34,466 bases of DNA from NCBI GenBank assembly GCA_030146705.1, contig JASLBE010000068.1, forward strand, positions 1-34,466, given 5' to 3'. Source of the DNA: Tissierellales bacterium (GTDB lineage: Bacteria; Bacillota; Clostridia; Tissierellales; Tissierellaceae). The translations under genes were made by a program, and so were the position numbers. Below the pieces are notes generated by a model. It saw only the letters and a program-made list of their open reading frames with translations. It did not search any database and was not told the origin of the DNA. Positions within the stretch are counted from its first letter, which is position 1; each line of letters opens with the position of its first letter. Shown here piece after piece: positions 6,866-16,099 of this stretch.

Positions 6866-8746
6866 CTACTGCCTATCTATTTTTTCCTTTAGTTCAGATA
6901 AGTAAACCCACCTATCCATTTTTTCTTCTAACTCTTTTTCCACTAGGGATTTTTCTTCCATTAATTCCTGCAACCTAGTATAGTCTGTGGCAAACCTAAT
7001 CATTTCCTTGTCTAAGTCTTCCAATTTATTTTCTAAGTCCATTATTTCTCCATCTATAGACTCCCATTCTCTTTTTTCATTGTAGGAAAATTTTAACTCC
7101 CTATTTTTCTTAAACTTATTTTCAGGCTTAATTTCTTCTTTTTCCACTAGGTTTTCACATAGTTCTTCTTCCCTCTGAAGCCTTTCCCTATACAGGCTAT
7201 AGTTTCCAGGATACTCCTTAACAAGTCCAGCTTCAATATGAAAAATCTTTTCAACTAGCTTGTCTAAAAGATACCTATCGTGGGAAACAACTAAAACCGG
7301 TCCATTAAAGTCATTTATATAGTCTTCTAAGATTGTTAGAGTGCTTATATCTAAATCATTTGTAGGTTCATCTAGAACTAAAACATTTGGTCCACTCATT
7401 AGTACCCTAAGTAAAAATAACCTTCTTCTTTCTCCTCCAGATAATTTTTCTATTGGAGTATATTGCTCCTTTCCTGTAAAAAGAAATCTTTCCATCATTT
7501 GTGAAGCAGTAATCCTAGACCCATCTCCAGTTTCTATATATTCTCCTGCCTCCTTAATATAGTCAATAGCCCTTAGGCTTATGTCCATCTCCAAAGCCTC
7601 CTGAGAAAAATAACCTATTTTTACAGTTTCTCCAATTTCTATACTACCTGAACTAGGCTCTAACTTCCCAGTAAGAATATTCATTAGGCTTGTTTTCCCT
7701 GCTCCATTTTCTCCTAAAATTCCTATCCTATCATCCCTGAGAACAATATAACTAAAATCCCTTATAACCTCTTTAGACCCATAGCTCTTAGATATATTTT
7801 TAGCTTCTATTATTTTTTTACCTAATCTTTGGCCGCCAACTGAAATCTCTATATTATCACTGTCTAGGTTAAGCTTAGAGTCTTTTAATTCCTCAAACCT
7901 TTCAACCCTAGCCTTTTGCCTAGTCCCCCTAGCCTTAATCCCCTGCTTCATCCAGGCTAGTTCTTGCTTATATAGAGACCTTCTCTTCCTTTCAGTGGCC
8001 ATCTCTCTTTCTTCTCTTTCTGCCTTCTTACCTATATAGTAATTATAACTCCCATCATATGAATATAGGTTGGCATTTTCAAGTTCAACTATCCTATTTG
8101 TAACCCGGTCTAGAAAATACCTATCATGGGTTACCATTAGTAGGGCTCCCTTTCTAGATTTTAAAAACTCTTCTAGCCATTCAATAGTATTATTGTCTAA
8201 ATGGTTTGTTGGTTCATCTAGTATTAAAAGGTCCGCATCATTGATAAGGGCTGACGCTAGGGCAACCCTTCTTTTTTGTCCACCAGATAAACTTTCTATA
8301 GGTTTATTAAATTCTACTATACCTAGTTTAGTTAAGACAGCCTTGGCCTCACTTTCTAGTTCCCAGACATTATCCCGATCCATTTTTTCTGTTAATTTCA
8401 TAATTTTTTCATTATCTATTTCATCTTCCGTAAGGGCCTTTTCATACTCCCTTAGGGTCTTCATATTTTCAGAGTTCCCCCTAAAAACTTGGTCTAAAAC
8501 CCTTACTCCAGCTTTAAATTCTACATTTTGGGGAAGGTATTCTATTTTTATTTTAGACCCTTTTATTATTTCCCCAGAATCCATTTCCTCTATTCCCGCT
8601 ATTATCTTTAAAAATGTAGTCTTGCCCTTACCATTCCTACCTATAAATCCTATCTTATCCCCACTATTTATTCCTAAACTTACATCCTGAAATAAGACCT
8701 TGCTACCATAAGCTTTCGTCAAATTCTCAATAGATATTATATTCAT
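6866..8746 (-). CDS. ABC-F family ATPase with C-terminal coiled coil (Uup-like)
   Basis: A soluble duplicated ATPase without membrane segments, so a translation factor or ribosome-protection type protein rather than a transporter. First nucleotide domain: Walker A GRNGKGKTT (36-44), signature LSGGQKRRVALA, Walker B LLILDEPTNHLD. The linker contains the P-site tRNA-interaction motif helices (ELAWMKQGIKARGTRQKAR). Second domain: GENGAGKTS, LSGGERRRLFLL, VLVLDEPTNDLD. The last 80 residues are a charged coiled coil as in Uup and YdiF. I prefer the ATG at 8746, preceded by AGGATGTG at good spacing, over an in-frame GTG four codons earlier (8758), giving 626 residues. It is followed by cvfB. Subfamily is not fixed: Uup, YdiF and antibiotic-resistance ABC-F proteins share these motifs. 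Confidence 0.88.
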   Translation of the reverse strand: MNIISIENLTKAYGSKVLFQDVSLGINSGDKIGFIGRNGKGKTTFLKIIAGIEEMDSGEIIKGSKIKIEYLPQNVEFKAGVRVLDQVFRGNSENMKTLREYEKALTEDEIDNEKIMKLTEKMDRDNVWELESEAKAVLTKLGIVEFNKPIESLSGGQKRRVALASALINDADLLILDEPTNHLDNNTIEWLEEFLKSRKGALLMVTHDRYFLDRVTNRIVELENANLYSYDGSYNYYIGKKAEREEREMATERKRRSLYKQELAWMKQGIKARGTRQKARVERFEELKDSKLNLDSDNIEISVGGQRLGKKIIEAKNISKSYGSKEVIRDFSYIVLRDDRIGILGENGAGKTSLMNILTGKLEPSSGSIEIGETVKIGYFSQEALEMDISLRAIDYIKEAGEYIETGDGSRITASQMMERFLFTGKEQYTPIEKLSGGERRRLFLLRVLMSGPNVLVLDEPTNDLDISTLTILEDYINDFNGPVLVVSHDRYLLDKLVEKIFHIEAGLVKEYPGNYSLYRERLQREEELCENLVEKEEIKPENKFKKNRELKFSYNEKREWESIDGEIMDLENKLEDLDKEMIRFATDYTRLQELMEEKSLVEKELEEKMDRWVYLSELKEKIDRQ

Positions 8747-8774
8747 TTCTTGTATCACATCCTAAATAAAAGTA

Positions 8775-8804
8775 AAAAAGTAGACACTTAAGTGTCTACT
8801 TTTT
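8775..8804. terminator. Terminator after pyk
   Basis: AAAAAGTAGACACTT and its exact complement form a perfect 30-base palindrome with A5 and T5 flanks. It lies six bases after the pyk stop on the minus strand and separates the glycolytic operon from the ABC-F/cvfB operon. Confidence 0.92.
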
Positions 8805-8809
8805 ATAAT

Positions 8810-10567
8810 TTATAACACTCTAGCTTCCCCATTATAAACTACTCCTGTTACACTATCTACTGTAACCAATTGACCATCTTCTAAACTACTTACTGCATCC
8901 TTAGCTCCAACAATAGTTGGTTTCCCTAAGTTTAAGCCAACAATAGCAGCATGGGAAGTAAGTCCTCCCTCTTCTACTACTATGGCAGATGCCTTCTCTA
9001 TATATTTTACCATATCCTTGTGGCTAAAAGGAGTTACTATTATATCTCCTTCTTCAAAGTTCTTAAGGTCTTCATCCTTTTCTATCCTGCAAACCTTTCC
9101 AACTGCTGTACCCTTACCTATACCCATTCCTTTTACTAATATTTTACTTATAGTATGAACCTTTAAAAGGTTGGTAGAACCTGCAAGTCCAACTGGAACA
9201 CCTGCTGTAACAACTACTAGGTCTCCCTCCTTAACGTATCCCTTTTCTAGGGCTGAATGGATAGAGTAGTCTATTACATCATCTGTAGAATCAGTGTATG
9301 GTGATAAAACTGGGTAAACTCCCCATGTTAAAGATAACTTCCTCATAACCGACTTAGTTGTAGTAGCAGCAATTATTGGAGTTTTAGGCCTAAATTTAGA
9401 AATTGCCTTTGATGTATGACCAGATGAAGTTGCAGTTATAATTGCTGATGCCTCTAGTTCTTTAGCTGTTGTACAAGTAGCCCTTCCTATGGCATTAGTT
9501 GTAGATATCCTAACTTCTTCTAAATCTTTGGCATCAAACCTCTCCTTGTAGTTCTCTGAGTTTTCTGTTGCCACTGCTATATTATGCATTGTTTCAACTG
9601 CCTTTATAGGATACTTACCAGCTGCAGATTCACCAGATAGCATTATTGCTCCTGTCCCATCTAAAATTGCATTGGCAACATCTGTTACTTCTGCCCTAGT
9701 TGGCCTAGGATTCCTAATCATAGAGTCCAGCATTTGTGTAGCAGTTATAACTGACTTGCCTTTTTCATTAGCCTTCCTAATTAAAGTCTTTTGAACAAGG
9801 GGTATTTCTTCAGTTTTTATTTCAACACCCATATCCCCTCTTGCAACCATTACACCATCAGAAGCATCTAAAATTAAGTCTATATTGTCTATTCCCTCTT
9901 GGTTTTCTATCTTAGAGATTATTTCTATATCACTAGCATTATTATCCTCTAAAATTTTTCTTATTTGTAAAACATCTTCTGCCTTCCTTATAAAAGATGG
10001 AGCTATAAAGTCAACCTCATTTTTAATACCAAATAAAATATCATCAACATCTTTTTCCGTAACAGAAGGTAAATTCAGTTTAACATTTGGAACATTTACC
10101 CCCTTATGGTTGGATAATTCACCATGGTTAAGTGCCTTACACCTAATATCTGTATCATTTATAACTTCAATAACTTCAAGCTCTACTAGTCCATCATCTA
10201 TTAAAATTATACTTCCCTTGCTAACATCTTTTGGTAGGTCTTCATAAGACTGGCTAACTATTGTCTTATCTCCCAGTATATCCCTAGTTGTAAGGGTAAA
10301 CTCATCCCCATATTCCAGGGTAATAGGTCCATCTTTAAAATCTCCCAACCTTATTTCTGGTCCCTTAGTATCAAGCATAATACCAATTGGAAGGTCTAAT
10401 TCTTCCCTAACAGCCTTTATATTATCAATAGTTTTTTGGTGGCCTTCATGGTTCCCATGGGAAAAATTCAACCTACAAACATTTAAACCTTTTTTAAATA
10501 ATTCCTTCAAAACTTCCTTTGAATCTGAAGCTGGTCCAATTGTACACACCATTTTTGTCTTTTTCAT
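8810..10567 (-). CDS. pyk: Pyruvate kinase with C-terminal PEP-utilising-enzyme domain
   Basis: A 585-residue enzyme that transfers phosphate from phosphoenolpyruvate to ADP in the last glycolytic step. It begins with KKTKMVCTIGPAS and carries the catalytic and K/Mg-binding segments LNFSHGNHEGH, MLDTKGPEIR, ISKIENQEG, MVARGDMGVEI and ATQMLDSMIRNPRPTRAEV. The core ends near residue 475; the last 110 residues form the extra domain of the Bacillus/Geobacillus long form, with the PEP-synthase-like EEGGLTSHAAIVGLNLGKP segment. That domain is not known to be catalytic here. The ATG start follows AAAGGAG. It is 25 bases downstream of pfkA, in the conserved dnaE-pfkA-pyk order, so the two irreversible glycolytic kinases are co-expressed. 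Confidence 0.96.
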   Translation of the reverse strand: MKKTKMVCTIGPASDSKEVLKELFKKGLNVCRLNFSHGNHEGHQKTIDNIKAVREELDLPIGIMLDTKGPEIRLGDFKDGPITLEYGDEFTLTTRDILGDKTIVSQSYEDLPKDVSKGSIILIDDGLVELEVIEVINDTDIRCKALNHGELSNHKGVNVPNVKLNLPSVTEKDVDDILFGIKNEVDFIAPSFIRKAEDVLQIRKILEDNNASDIEIISKIENQEGIDNIDLILDASDGVMVARGDMGVEIKTEEIPLVQKTLIRKANEKGKSVITATQMLDSMIRNPRPTRAEVTDVANAILDGTGAIMLSGESAAGKYPIKAVETMHNIAVATENSENYKERFDAKDLEEVRISTTNAIGRATCTTAKELEASAIITATSSGHTSKAISKFRPKTPIIAATTTKSVMRKLSLTWGVYPVLSPYTDSTDDVIDYSIHSALEKGYVKEGDLVVVTAGVPVGLAGSTNLLKVHTISKILVKGMGIGKGTAVGKVCRIEKDEDLKNFEEGDIIVTPFSHKDMVKYIEKASAIVVEEGGLTSHAAIVGLNLGKPTIVGAKDAVSSLEDGQLVTVDSVTGVVYNGEARVL

Positions 10568-10592
10568 ATATATTGCTCCTTTCTAAATAATC

Positions 10593-11552
10593 TTATATAG
10601 ATAGTATATTTGTCATTTCATACATATGTTCATTAAAATCTTTTTTAACAGTTAAGGCTTCTTGAATATCCAAGTCTATGACCCCATTGTTTTTAATACC
10701 AACAACCTTGTTAGAATCGCCCTGGTTTAAAAGTTCAACAGCCCTATTCCCAAGTTTACTCCCTATTATCCTGTCAAAGGCCGATGGAGTTCCACCCCTT
10801 TGAATATAGCCTAAAATAGTAACCCTAGTATCTATACTTGTAAGCTCAAAAAGTTCCTTAGATATTTCATAAGCATTACCAACACCCTCTGCCAAGACTA
10901 TAATATGGTGGAGTTTCCCCCTATTTTTACCATTTAAAGCCTTTTGGGCAACCTTATTTATATCAAATTCCCTCTCAGGTATAATTATACTTTCAGCCCC
11001 ACCAGCTAAACCTGCATAAAGAGCAATATCTCCACAATTCCTCCCCATAACTTCTATTATATTAGCCCTTCCGTGGGAAGTTGATGTATCCCTTATTTTT
11101 GAAATAGCTTCAACAACAGTTTCAACAGCAGTCATAAAGCCAATAGTATAATCTGTATATCCACAATCATTATCAATAGTACAAGGAATTCCTACAACAG
11201 GTATTCCTGCCCTGCCTAAATCTCTCGCTCCTTTTAAGGTTCCATCTCCACCTAAAACCACTAAACCATCTATTTTAAAAACATCTAATACATTTAAAGC
11301 TTTTTTAAAACCTTCTTCAGTTATAAACTCATCTGATCTTGCAGTCCTAAGAATTGTTCCGCCCCTTTGGATAATATCTGCCACGGAGGATATATTCATT
11401 TCTTCTATTTGTCCTTCCATAAGGCCCTTATAGCCCTGCCTTATGCCCATAACCTCTATTCCGTAATAAATTGCAGTCCTAACTACTGCCCTTATGGCTG
11501 CATTCATTCCTGGTGCATCACCACCACTGGTTAAAATTCCGATTCTCTTCAC
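10593..11552 (-). CDS. pfkA: ATP-dependent 6-phosphofructokinase
   Basis: A 319-residue enzyme, the exact length of the bacterial PfkA type, phosphorylating fructose 6-phosphate to the 1,6-bisphosphate. Residue numbers match the E. coli enzyme: GGD at 10-12, GGDGT with G104, catalytic D127 in TIDND, R162 in SHGR, and MGRNCGDIA. G104 indicates ATP rather than pyrophosphate as donor. Position 124, which is Gly in most ATP enzymes and Lys in pyrophosphate enzymes, is Cys here (IPCTIDND), which is unusual in my experience. The start is GTG at 11552, preceded by GGAGGTG at 7 bases; an ATG is not available in a suitable place. It sits 51 bases after dnaE and 25 before pyk. Confidence 0.95.
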   Translation of the reverse strand: MKRIGILTSGGDAPGMNAAIRAVVRTAIYYGIEVMGIRQGYKGLMEGQIEEMNISSVADIIQRGGTILRTARSDEFITEEGFKKALNVLDVFKIDGLVVLGGDGTLKGARDLGRAGIPVVGIPCTIDNDCGYTDYTIGFMTAVETVVEAISKIRDTSTSHGRANIIEVMGRNCGDIALYAGLAGGAESIIIPEREFDINKVAQKALNGKNRGKLHHIIVLAEGVGNAYEISKELFELTSIDTRVTILGYIQRGGTPSAFDRIIGSKLGNRAVELLNQGDSNKVVGIKNNGVIDLDIQEALTVKKDFNEHMYEMTNILSI

Positions 11553-11603
11553 CTAAACACCTCCATACTTACTTATATTGTAACATATCTAGCTTGATTT
11601 TAA

Positions 11604-14600
11604 CTAAATAAACTTAACACTATCCTTGCCTAAAATATTAGATAAACTGTAAACTAAATCTGTATTCTTATTTACCCAAATACTTTCATCCGACACTACA
11701 GTTTGCTTTTCTTCAGCAAAATATATATATACAGGTATATCTCCCCTGTTTTCCCTTAAAATATCCTTAACAAGCCTAAAGGTCTCCCTATTTTTCAAGC
11801 TATTTATCTTTAAATATAATTTTTCATTACTAGGTTTTTTCAGCTCCCTGATTTTTTCAACAATAATTTGTGGCTTATCCACATCAGACATACTTATTTT
11901 TCCCTCAACAATAATTAAATTGTCTTCCAGTAAAAACTCTAAATACCTTTCATACACTGTTGGAAAAACAATACATTCCACATCCCCATATAGGTCCTCC
12001 AAGCTTATAAAACTCATCATATTATTATTTTTAGTTAGCATGTTTTTTTTATGGGAGATCATCCCACCAAGGACAACCCTCTTTCCATCATAAATCTTTG
12101 GTCCTATTAGGTCTTCCTCATTTGCACTGGAAAGTTCTAGTGTGTTAATAGTAGATAAGTCCCTTAAAACCTCCTCATAATCCTCAAGAGGATGGCCTGA
12201 TAAGTAGATTCCTACCATTTCTTTTTCCATATTTAAAATAGCATTCTTAGGAAAGTCCCTAAGGTCTGGTAAGTTGTCATCACTTAAGTTTGTTTCAACC
12301 ATATCAAAAAGAGAAACCTGGCCCTTTACATTTTTTTTATTAGAAGAAGAAACATTTTCTATAACTCCTTCATATACAGATAAATACTGGGCCCTATTCC
12401 CTCCTAGTGAGTCCATAGCCCCACATTTTATTAGAGACTCAACAGCCCTTTTATTTAAAGAAGATGAATCTAATTCAACAACCCTTTCTATAAAGTCTGT
12501 AAGCGATTCAAATTTTCCATCTTCCCTGGCCTTAACTATTGCATCAATAAACTTTGTTCCAACATTTTTAACTGCTGATAGGCCAAACCTAATTTTACCA
12601 TCCTTAACTGTAAACTTTAAGTTAGATTCATTTATGTCTGGCTTTAAAACATCTATATTTAACCTTTTACACTCTTGTATATAAAGAGAAACAGAGTCTG
12701 TAACACCCATAACAGAAGATATTAAAGCTGCCATAAATTCCACAGGATAATAATACTTCAACCAAGCAGTCCTATAAGCTACTACTGCATAAGCAACTGA
12801 ATGTGACTTATTAAAAGCATAGTTGGCAAAGTCCAACATCAGGTTATAAATTTTTTCCGCAGTCTTTTCATCCACTCCATTTCTTATGGCTCCAGGCGTC
12901 ACTATATTTCCATTTTCATCTTCTTCCCCATATATAAAGTTCCTTTTTTCCTGCTCCATTACATCCATCTTTTTCTTACCCATAGCCCGCCTTAAAATGT
13001 CAGCATGGCCTAAGGAATAGCCTCCAATTTTTCTAACAATCTCCATAACCTGCTCTTGGTAGACTATACAACCATAGGTAACATCTAAAATTTCTTCAAG
13101 CTTAGGGTCCAGGTACTCTATCTTACTAGGGTCATGCTTGCAGGCAACAAAGGTTGGAATTTGATTCATAGGCCCTGGCCTATAAAGAGAATTGGCTGCA
13201 ACTAAGTTTTCAAAAACATTAGGCTTTAATTCCTTTAAAAATGCCCTCATACCTGCAGATTCAAACTGGAAAATTCCCAGGGTCTCAGCCCTAGCAAACA
13301 TAGCCAGTACATTTTCATCCTCATAGTTAAACTTACTGTCAAAAACAATCTTTTTACCGTGGTTTTCATAGACAAGGTCTATGGTATCCCTAATTACAGT
13401 TAGGGTCCTAAGTCCTAAAAAGTCCATCTTTAAAAGTCCTAGTTCTTCCAACTCTGTCATATTAAACTGGGTTGTTATATTGTCCCCATTCCTAAGTAGG
13501 GGAACATAGTTAGTAACATCTTCCTTAGATATTAATACTCCAGCTGCATGGGTGGAAGTATGCCTTGGTAGGCCTTCAACAGCCATAGAAAAGTCTATTA
13601 ATTTTTTTATCTCTAAATCTTCATCATACATTTTTTTCAAGCTTTTATTAACTTCCAAGGCTTTTTTTATTGTTATACCTAATTCCATAGGAATTTGTTT
13701 AGCAACATAGTCCACTTGACCATAGGATAGGTCCATAGCCCTACCAACATCCCTAATTGACCCCCTAGCTGCCATAGTACCAAAGGTAACAATTTGAGCA
13801 ACCTTATTTTCTCCATACTTCTCTATAACATAGTCTATAACTTCTTCCCTACGTTCATAGCAAAAGTCTATATCAATATCGGGCATACTAACCCTTTCTG
13901 GATTTAAAAACCTTTCAAATATTAAGCCGTGTTCAATAGGGTCTATATCTATTATCCCTAGTCCATAGGAAATTATACTACCTGCTGCTGAACCCCGCCC
14001 TGGTCCAACCTCAATATTATTTTCCTTGGCAAACCTTATAAAGTCCCAAACAATTAAAAAATAATCAACATATCCCATTTGGACAATAGTATTAAACTCA
14101 AAGTCAAACCTTTCCATAAGCTCCTTGGTCAAGCTACCATATCTCTCTTTAAGCCCCTTAAGCGTTAGTTCCTTTAAGTATTCATCATTTGTATAGCCCA
14201 CTGGGACATCATACTCTGGTAGGTGGATACTATCAAAGTCTAGCTCAACCTTACATCTTTCAGCAATTTTCCCCGTATTTATAAGAGCTTCTTTATGGTC
14301 TGCGAAAATCTCCTCCATCTCTTCTGGGGACTTTAAGTAGAATTCCTTGGCCGGAAACTTCATCCTATTTTCTTCATTTACAGTTGCCCCTGTTTGGATA
14401 CATAAAAGGACATCGTGGACCTCTGCATCTTCCCTTCTTAAATAATGGATATCATTAGTTGCAACTAAGGGAATCCCTGTTTCCTCATGGATTTTTATAA
14501 GGTCCTTATTAACCATTTTTTGAGTATCAAGCCCATAATCCTGGAGCTCTAAAAAGAAGTTACCCCTTCCTAAAATCCTCTCATATTCTAGGGCTATTTC

Positions 14601-15071
14601 CTTGGCCTTTTCATAATTATTGTTTAAAATATGCCTAGGAACTTCCCCACTTAAACATGCCGAAAGTCCAATTATCCCCTCACTATATTTTTCCAAAAGC
14701 TCCCTATCAATCCTAGGTTTATAGTAAAAACCATTTACATAGGCCTCTGAAACTAATTTCATAAGATTTTTATAGCCAGTATTATTCTCAGCCAATAAAA
14801 TTAAATGGTACTGCCTCTTATCCTTGGGTTCCTTTTCTGTATACTTATTTATAGCAACATAGACCTCAGCCCCTAAAATAGGCTTTATCCCATGTTTTTT
14901 TGCCTGCTTATAAAACTCTACAACTCCAAACATAGCCCCATGGTCAGTAATGGCTATGGAGTCCATTCCTAGTTCTTTTACCCTGCCCATAATTTCTGAT
15001 AATTTTATAGAACCATCTAGTAGACTATATTCCGTATGGACATGTAGGTGGGTGAAATTATACTTATTCAT
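11604..15071 (-). CDS. dnaE: DNA polymerase III alpha subunit, DnaE type
   Basis: The replicative C-family polymerase, 1155 residues from the chosen start. An N-terminal PHP domain keeps its metal motifs (HLHVHTEYSLLDGS, ITDHGAMFGVVEFY). The polymerase active site includes GPGRGSAAGS and PDIDIDFCYERR; helix-hairpin-helix and OB-fold regions follow (KRVVLGGMISHKKN, FISLEDLYGDVECIVF near the C-terminus). There is no proofreading exonuclease insertion, so it is DnaE rather than PolC. An in-frame TTG at 15077 could extend it by two residues, but AAAGGA lies six bases before the ATG at 15071, which I choose. It follows whiA by about 50 bases and precedes pfkA, an arrangement common in Firmicutes. 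Confidence 0.95.
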   Translation of the reverse strand: MNKYNFTHLHVHTEYSLLDGSIKLSEIMGRVKELGMDSIAITDHGAMFGVVEFYKQAKKHGIKPILGAEVYVAINKYTEKEPKDKRQYHLILLAENNTGYKNLMKLVSEAYVNGFYYKPRIDRELLEKYSEGIIGLSACLSGEVPRHILNNNYEKAKEIALEYERILGRGNFFLELQDYGLDTQKMVNKDLIKIHEETGIPLVATNDIHYLRREDAEVHDVLLCIQTGATVNEENRMKFPAKEFYLKSPEEMEEIFADHKEALINTGKIAERCKVELDFDSIHLPEYDVPVGYTNDEYLKELTLKGLKERYGSLTKELMERFDFEFNTIVQMGYVDYFLIVWDFIRFAKENNIEVGPGRGSAAGSIISYGLGIIDIDPIEHGLIFERFLNPERVSMPDIDIDFCYERREEVIDYVIEKYGENKVAQIVTFGTMAARGSIRDVGRAMDLSYGQVDYVAKQIPMELGITIKKALEVNKSLKKMYDEDLEIKKLIDFSMAVEGLPRHTSTHAAGVLISKEDVTNYVPLLRNGDNITTQFNMTELEELGLLKMDFLGLRTLTVIRDTIDLVYENHGKKIVFDSKFNYEDENVLAMFARAETLGIFQFESAGMRAFLKELKPNVFENLVAANSLYRPGPMNQIPTFVACKHDPSKIEYLDPKLEEILDVTYGCIVYQEQVMEIVRKIGGYSLGHADILRRAMGKKKMDVMEQEKRNFIYGEEDENGNIVTPGAIRNGVDEKTAEKIYNLMLDFANYAFNKSHSVAYAVVAYRTAWLKYYYPVEFMAALISSVMGVTDSVSLYIQECKRLNIDVLKPDINESNLKFTVKDGKIRFGLSAVKNVGTKFIDAIVKAREDGKFESLTDFIERVVELDSSSLNKRAVESLIKCGAMDSLGGNRAQYLSVYEGVIENVSSSNKKNVKGQVSLFDMVETNLSDDNLPDLRDFPKNAILNMEKEMVGIYLSGHPLEDYEEVLRDLSTINTLELSSANEEDLIGPKIYDGKRVVLGGMISHKKNMLTKNNNMMSFISLEDLYGDVECIVFPTVYERYLEFLLEDNLIIVEGKISMSDVDKPQIIVEKIRELKKPSNEKLYLKINSLKNRETFRLVKDILRENRGDIPVYIYFAEEKQTVVSDESIWVNKNTDLVYSLSNILGKDSVKFI

Positions 15072-15097
15072 AACCAATCCTTTCTATATAACAAATT

Positions 15098-15125
15098 AAA
15101 GTAATCCTCTTTTGAAGATTACTTT
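15098..15125 (-). terminator. Hairpin overlapping the whiA stop, possible attenuator before dnaE
   Basis: AAAGTAATC (15098-15106) and GATTACTTT (15117-15125) form a 9-base stem that includes the whiA stop codon. On the minus strand only TTTAATTTG follows, a weak U-tract, so partial termination between whiA and dnaE is more likely than a full stop. No other promoter for dnaE is obvious in the short gap. Confidence 0.5.
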
Positions 15126-16083
15126 AAAAAACATCCTTGCCCGCTCTTAGGTCTTCTGCAATTTTCTCTATCTTCCTAAACCTATGATTTACACCTGATT
15201 TTCCCACAGGGGGGTTTAAAAGTTCTCCTATCTCCTTTAGACTTAAGTCATTATTATCAAGCCTTATTTCTGCCACCTCCCTAAGTTTATTAGGTAGTTT
15301 ATTCAAGCCAATCCTAGAATCTATATAGGCTATAGATTCAGTCTGCCTAATGGAGGCATCTATGGTCTTACTTAGGTTGGCAGTTTCACAGTTAACAATC
15401 CTATTGGTGTTATTCCTAATATCCTTTACAATCCTAATATTTTCCATTATCAAAAGGGCTTGGTGGGCACCGATTATATTTAGCAAATCAGAAATCTGGT
15501 CTGCCTCTTTAAGATATATTACAAAATTTTCGCCCCTAGGAATTATTTTTGAATTCAAGCCAAAGCTGTTAACTAGTTTTGATAAGTCTTCAGCGTGCTT
15601 TTTACTACTAGTTACAAACTCTAAGTGATAAGATTTCTCAGGGTTACTTATGGAGCCCCCACCTAAGAAAGCCCCCCTAATATAGGATCTTTTACAGCAC
15701 CTTTTTTGTATTATATCTTCAGGAATAGAATAGTTTGGAGAAAACAAGCTATACTTATCTTCAACAAAACCTAGGTCTTCTATTATTTTTTTTGAAACAT
15801 CTTCATTATTAACCACTATTAAGTAGTTATTGTTCTTCTTTAGTTGAGTATTTCTCCTGACCCTAACTTCTATATCAACCTTATAAAGTTCCTTAACTAT
15901 ACTGAAAATCCTCCTAGCTATAGCAGCATTCTCAGTCATAAAACTTAGGCTAATTTGCCTGGTTCCATTAATTTGTATTATTCCACTCATCCTAATTATT
16001 GCAGATAGTTCTGCAATAGCACAACACCTACTGGTTATTTCCAACCTAGATAATTCATTTTTCGTTTTACTTGAAAAAGTCAA
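15124..16083 (-). CDS. whiA: DNA-binding protein WhiA
   Basis: A 319-residue WhiA orthologue, a DNA-binding regulator tied to cell division and chromosome segregation in Firmicutes and to sporulation in actinomycetes. The N-terminal part (about 1-215) is the degenerate LAGLIDADG homing-endonuclease fold, with the family-typical KRSYIRGAFLGGGSISNPEK segment; the C-terminal part (about 225-319) is a helix-turn-helix domain with LSLKEIGELLNPPVGKSGVN. The only possible start is TTG at 16083, since an in-frame stop lies five codons upstream; it is preceded by AGAGGTGGTAGT. The Nudix gene ends 16 bases upstream. The usual partners rapZ and yvcK (glmR) are absent from this locus. Confidence 0.95.
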   Translation of the reverse strand: MTFSSKTKNELSRLEITSRCCAIAELSAIIRMSGIIQINGTRQISLSFMTENAAIARRIFSIVKELYKVDIEVRVRRNTQLKKNNNYLIVVNNEDVSKKIIEDLGFVEDKYSLFSPNYSIPEDIIQKRCCKRSYIRGAFLGGGSISNPEKSYHLEFVTSSKKHAEDLSKLVNSFGLNSKIIPRGENFVIYLKEADQISDLLNIIGAHQALLIMENIRIVKDIRNNTNRIVNCETANLSKTIDASIRQTESIAYIDSRIGLNKLPNKLREVAEIRLDNNDLSLKEIGELLNPPVGKSGVNHRFRKIEKIAEDLRAGKDVF

Positions 16084-16099
16084 ACTACCACCTCTATTT

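Noticed and set aside
8070..8690. 206-codon open frame on the plus strand inside the ABC-F gene
   Set aside because: Mirror of Walker and signature motifs; composition of serine and leucine runs is typical of an antisense shadow.
12274..12684. 136-codon plus-strand frame inside dnaE
   Set aside because: Antisense shadow without a ribosome site; dnaE motifs on the minus strand are continuous.
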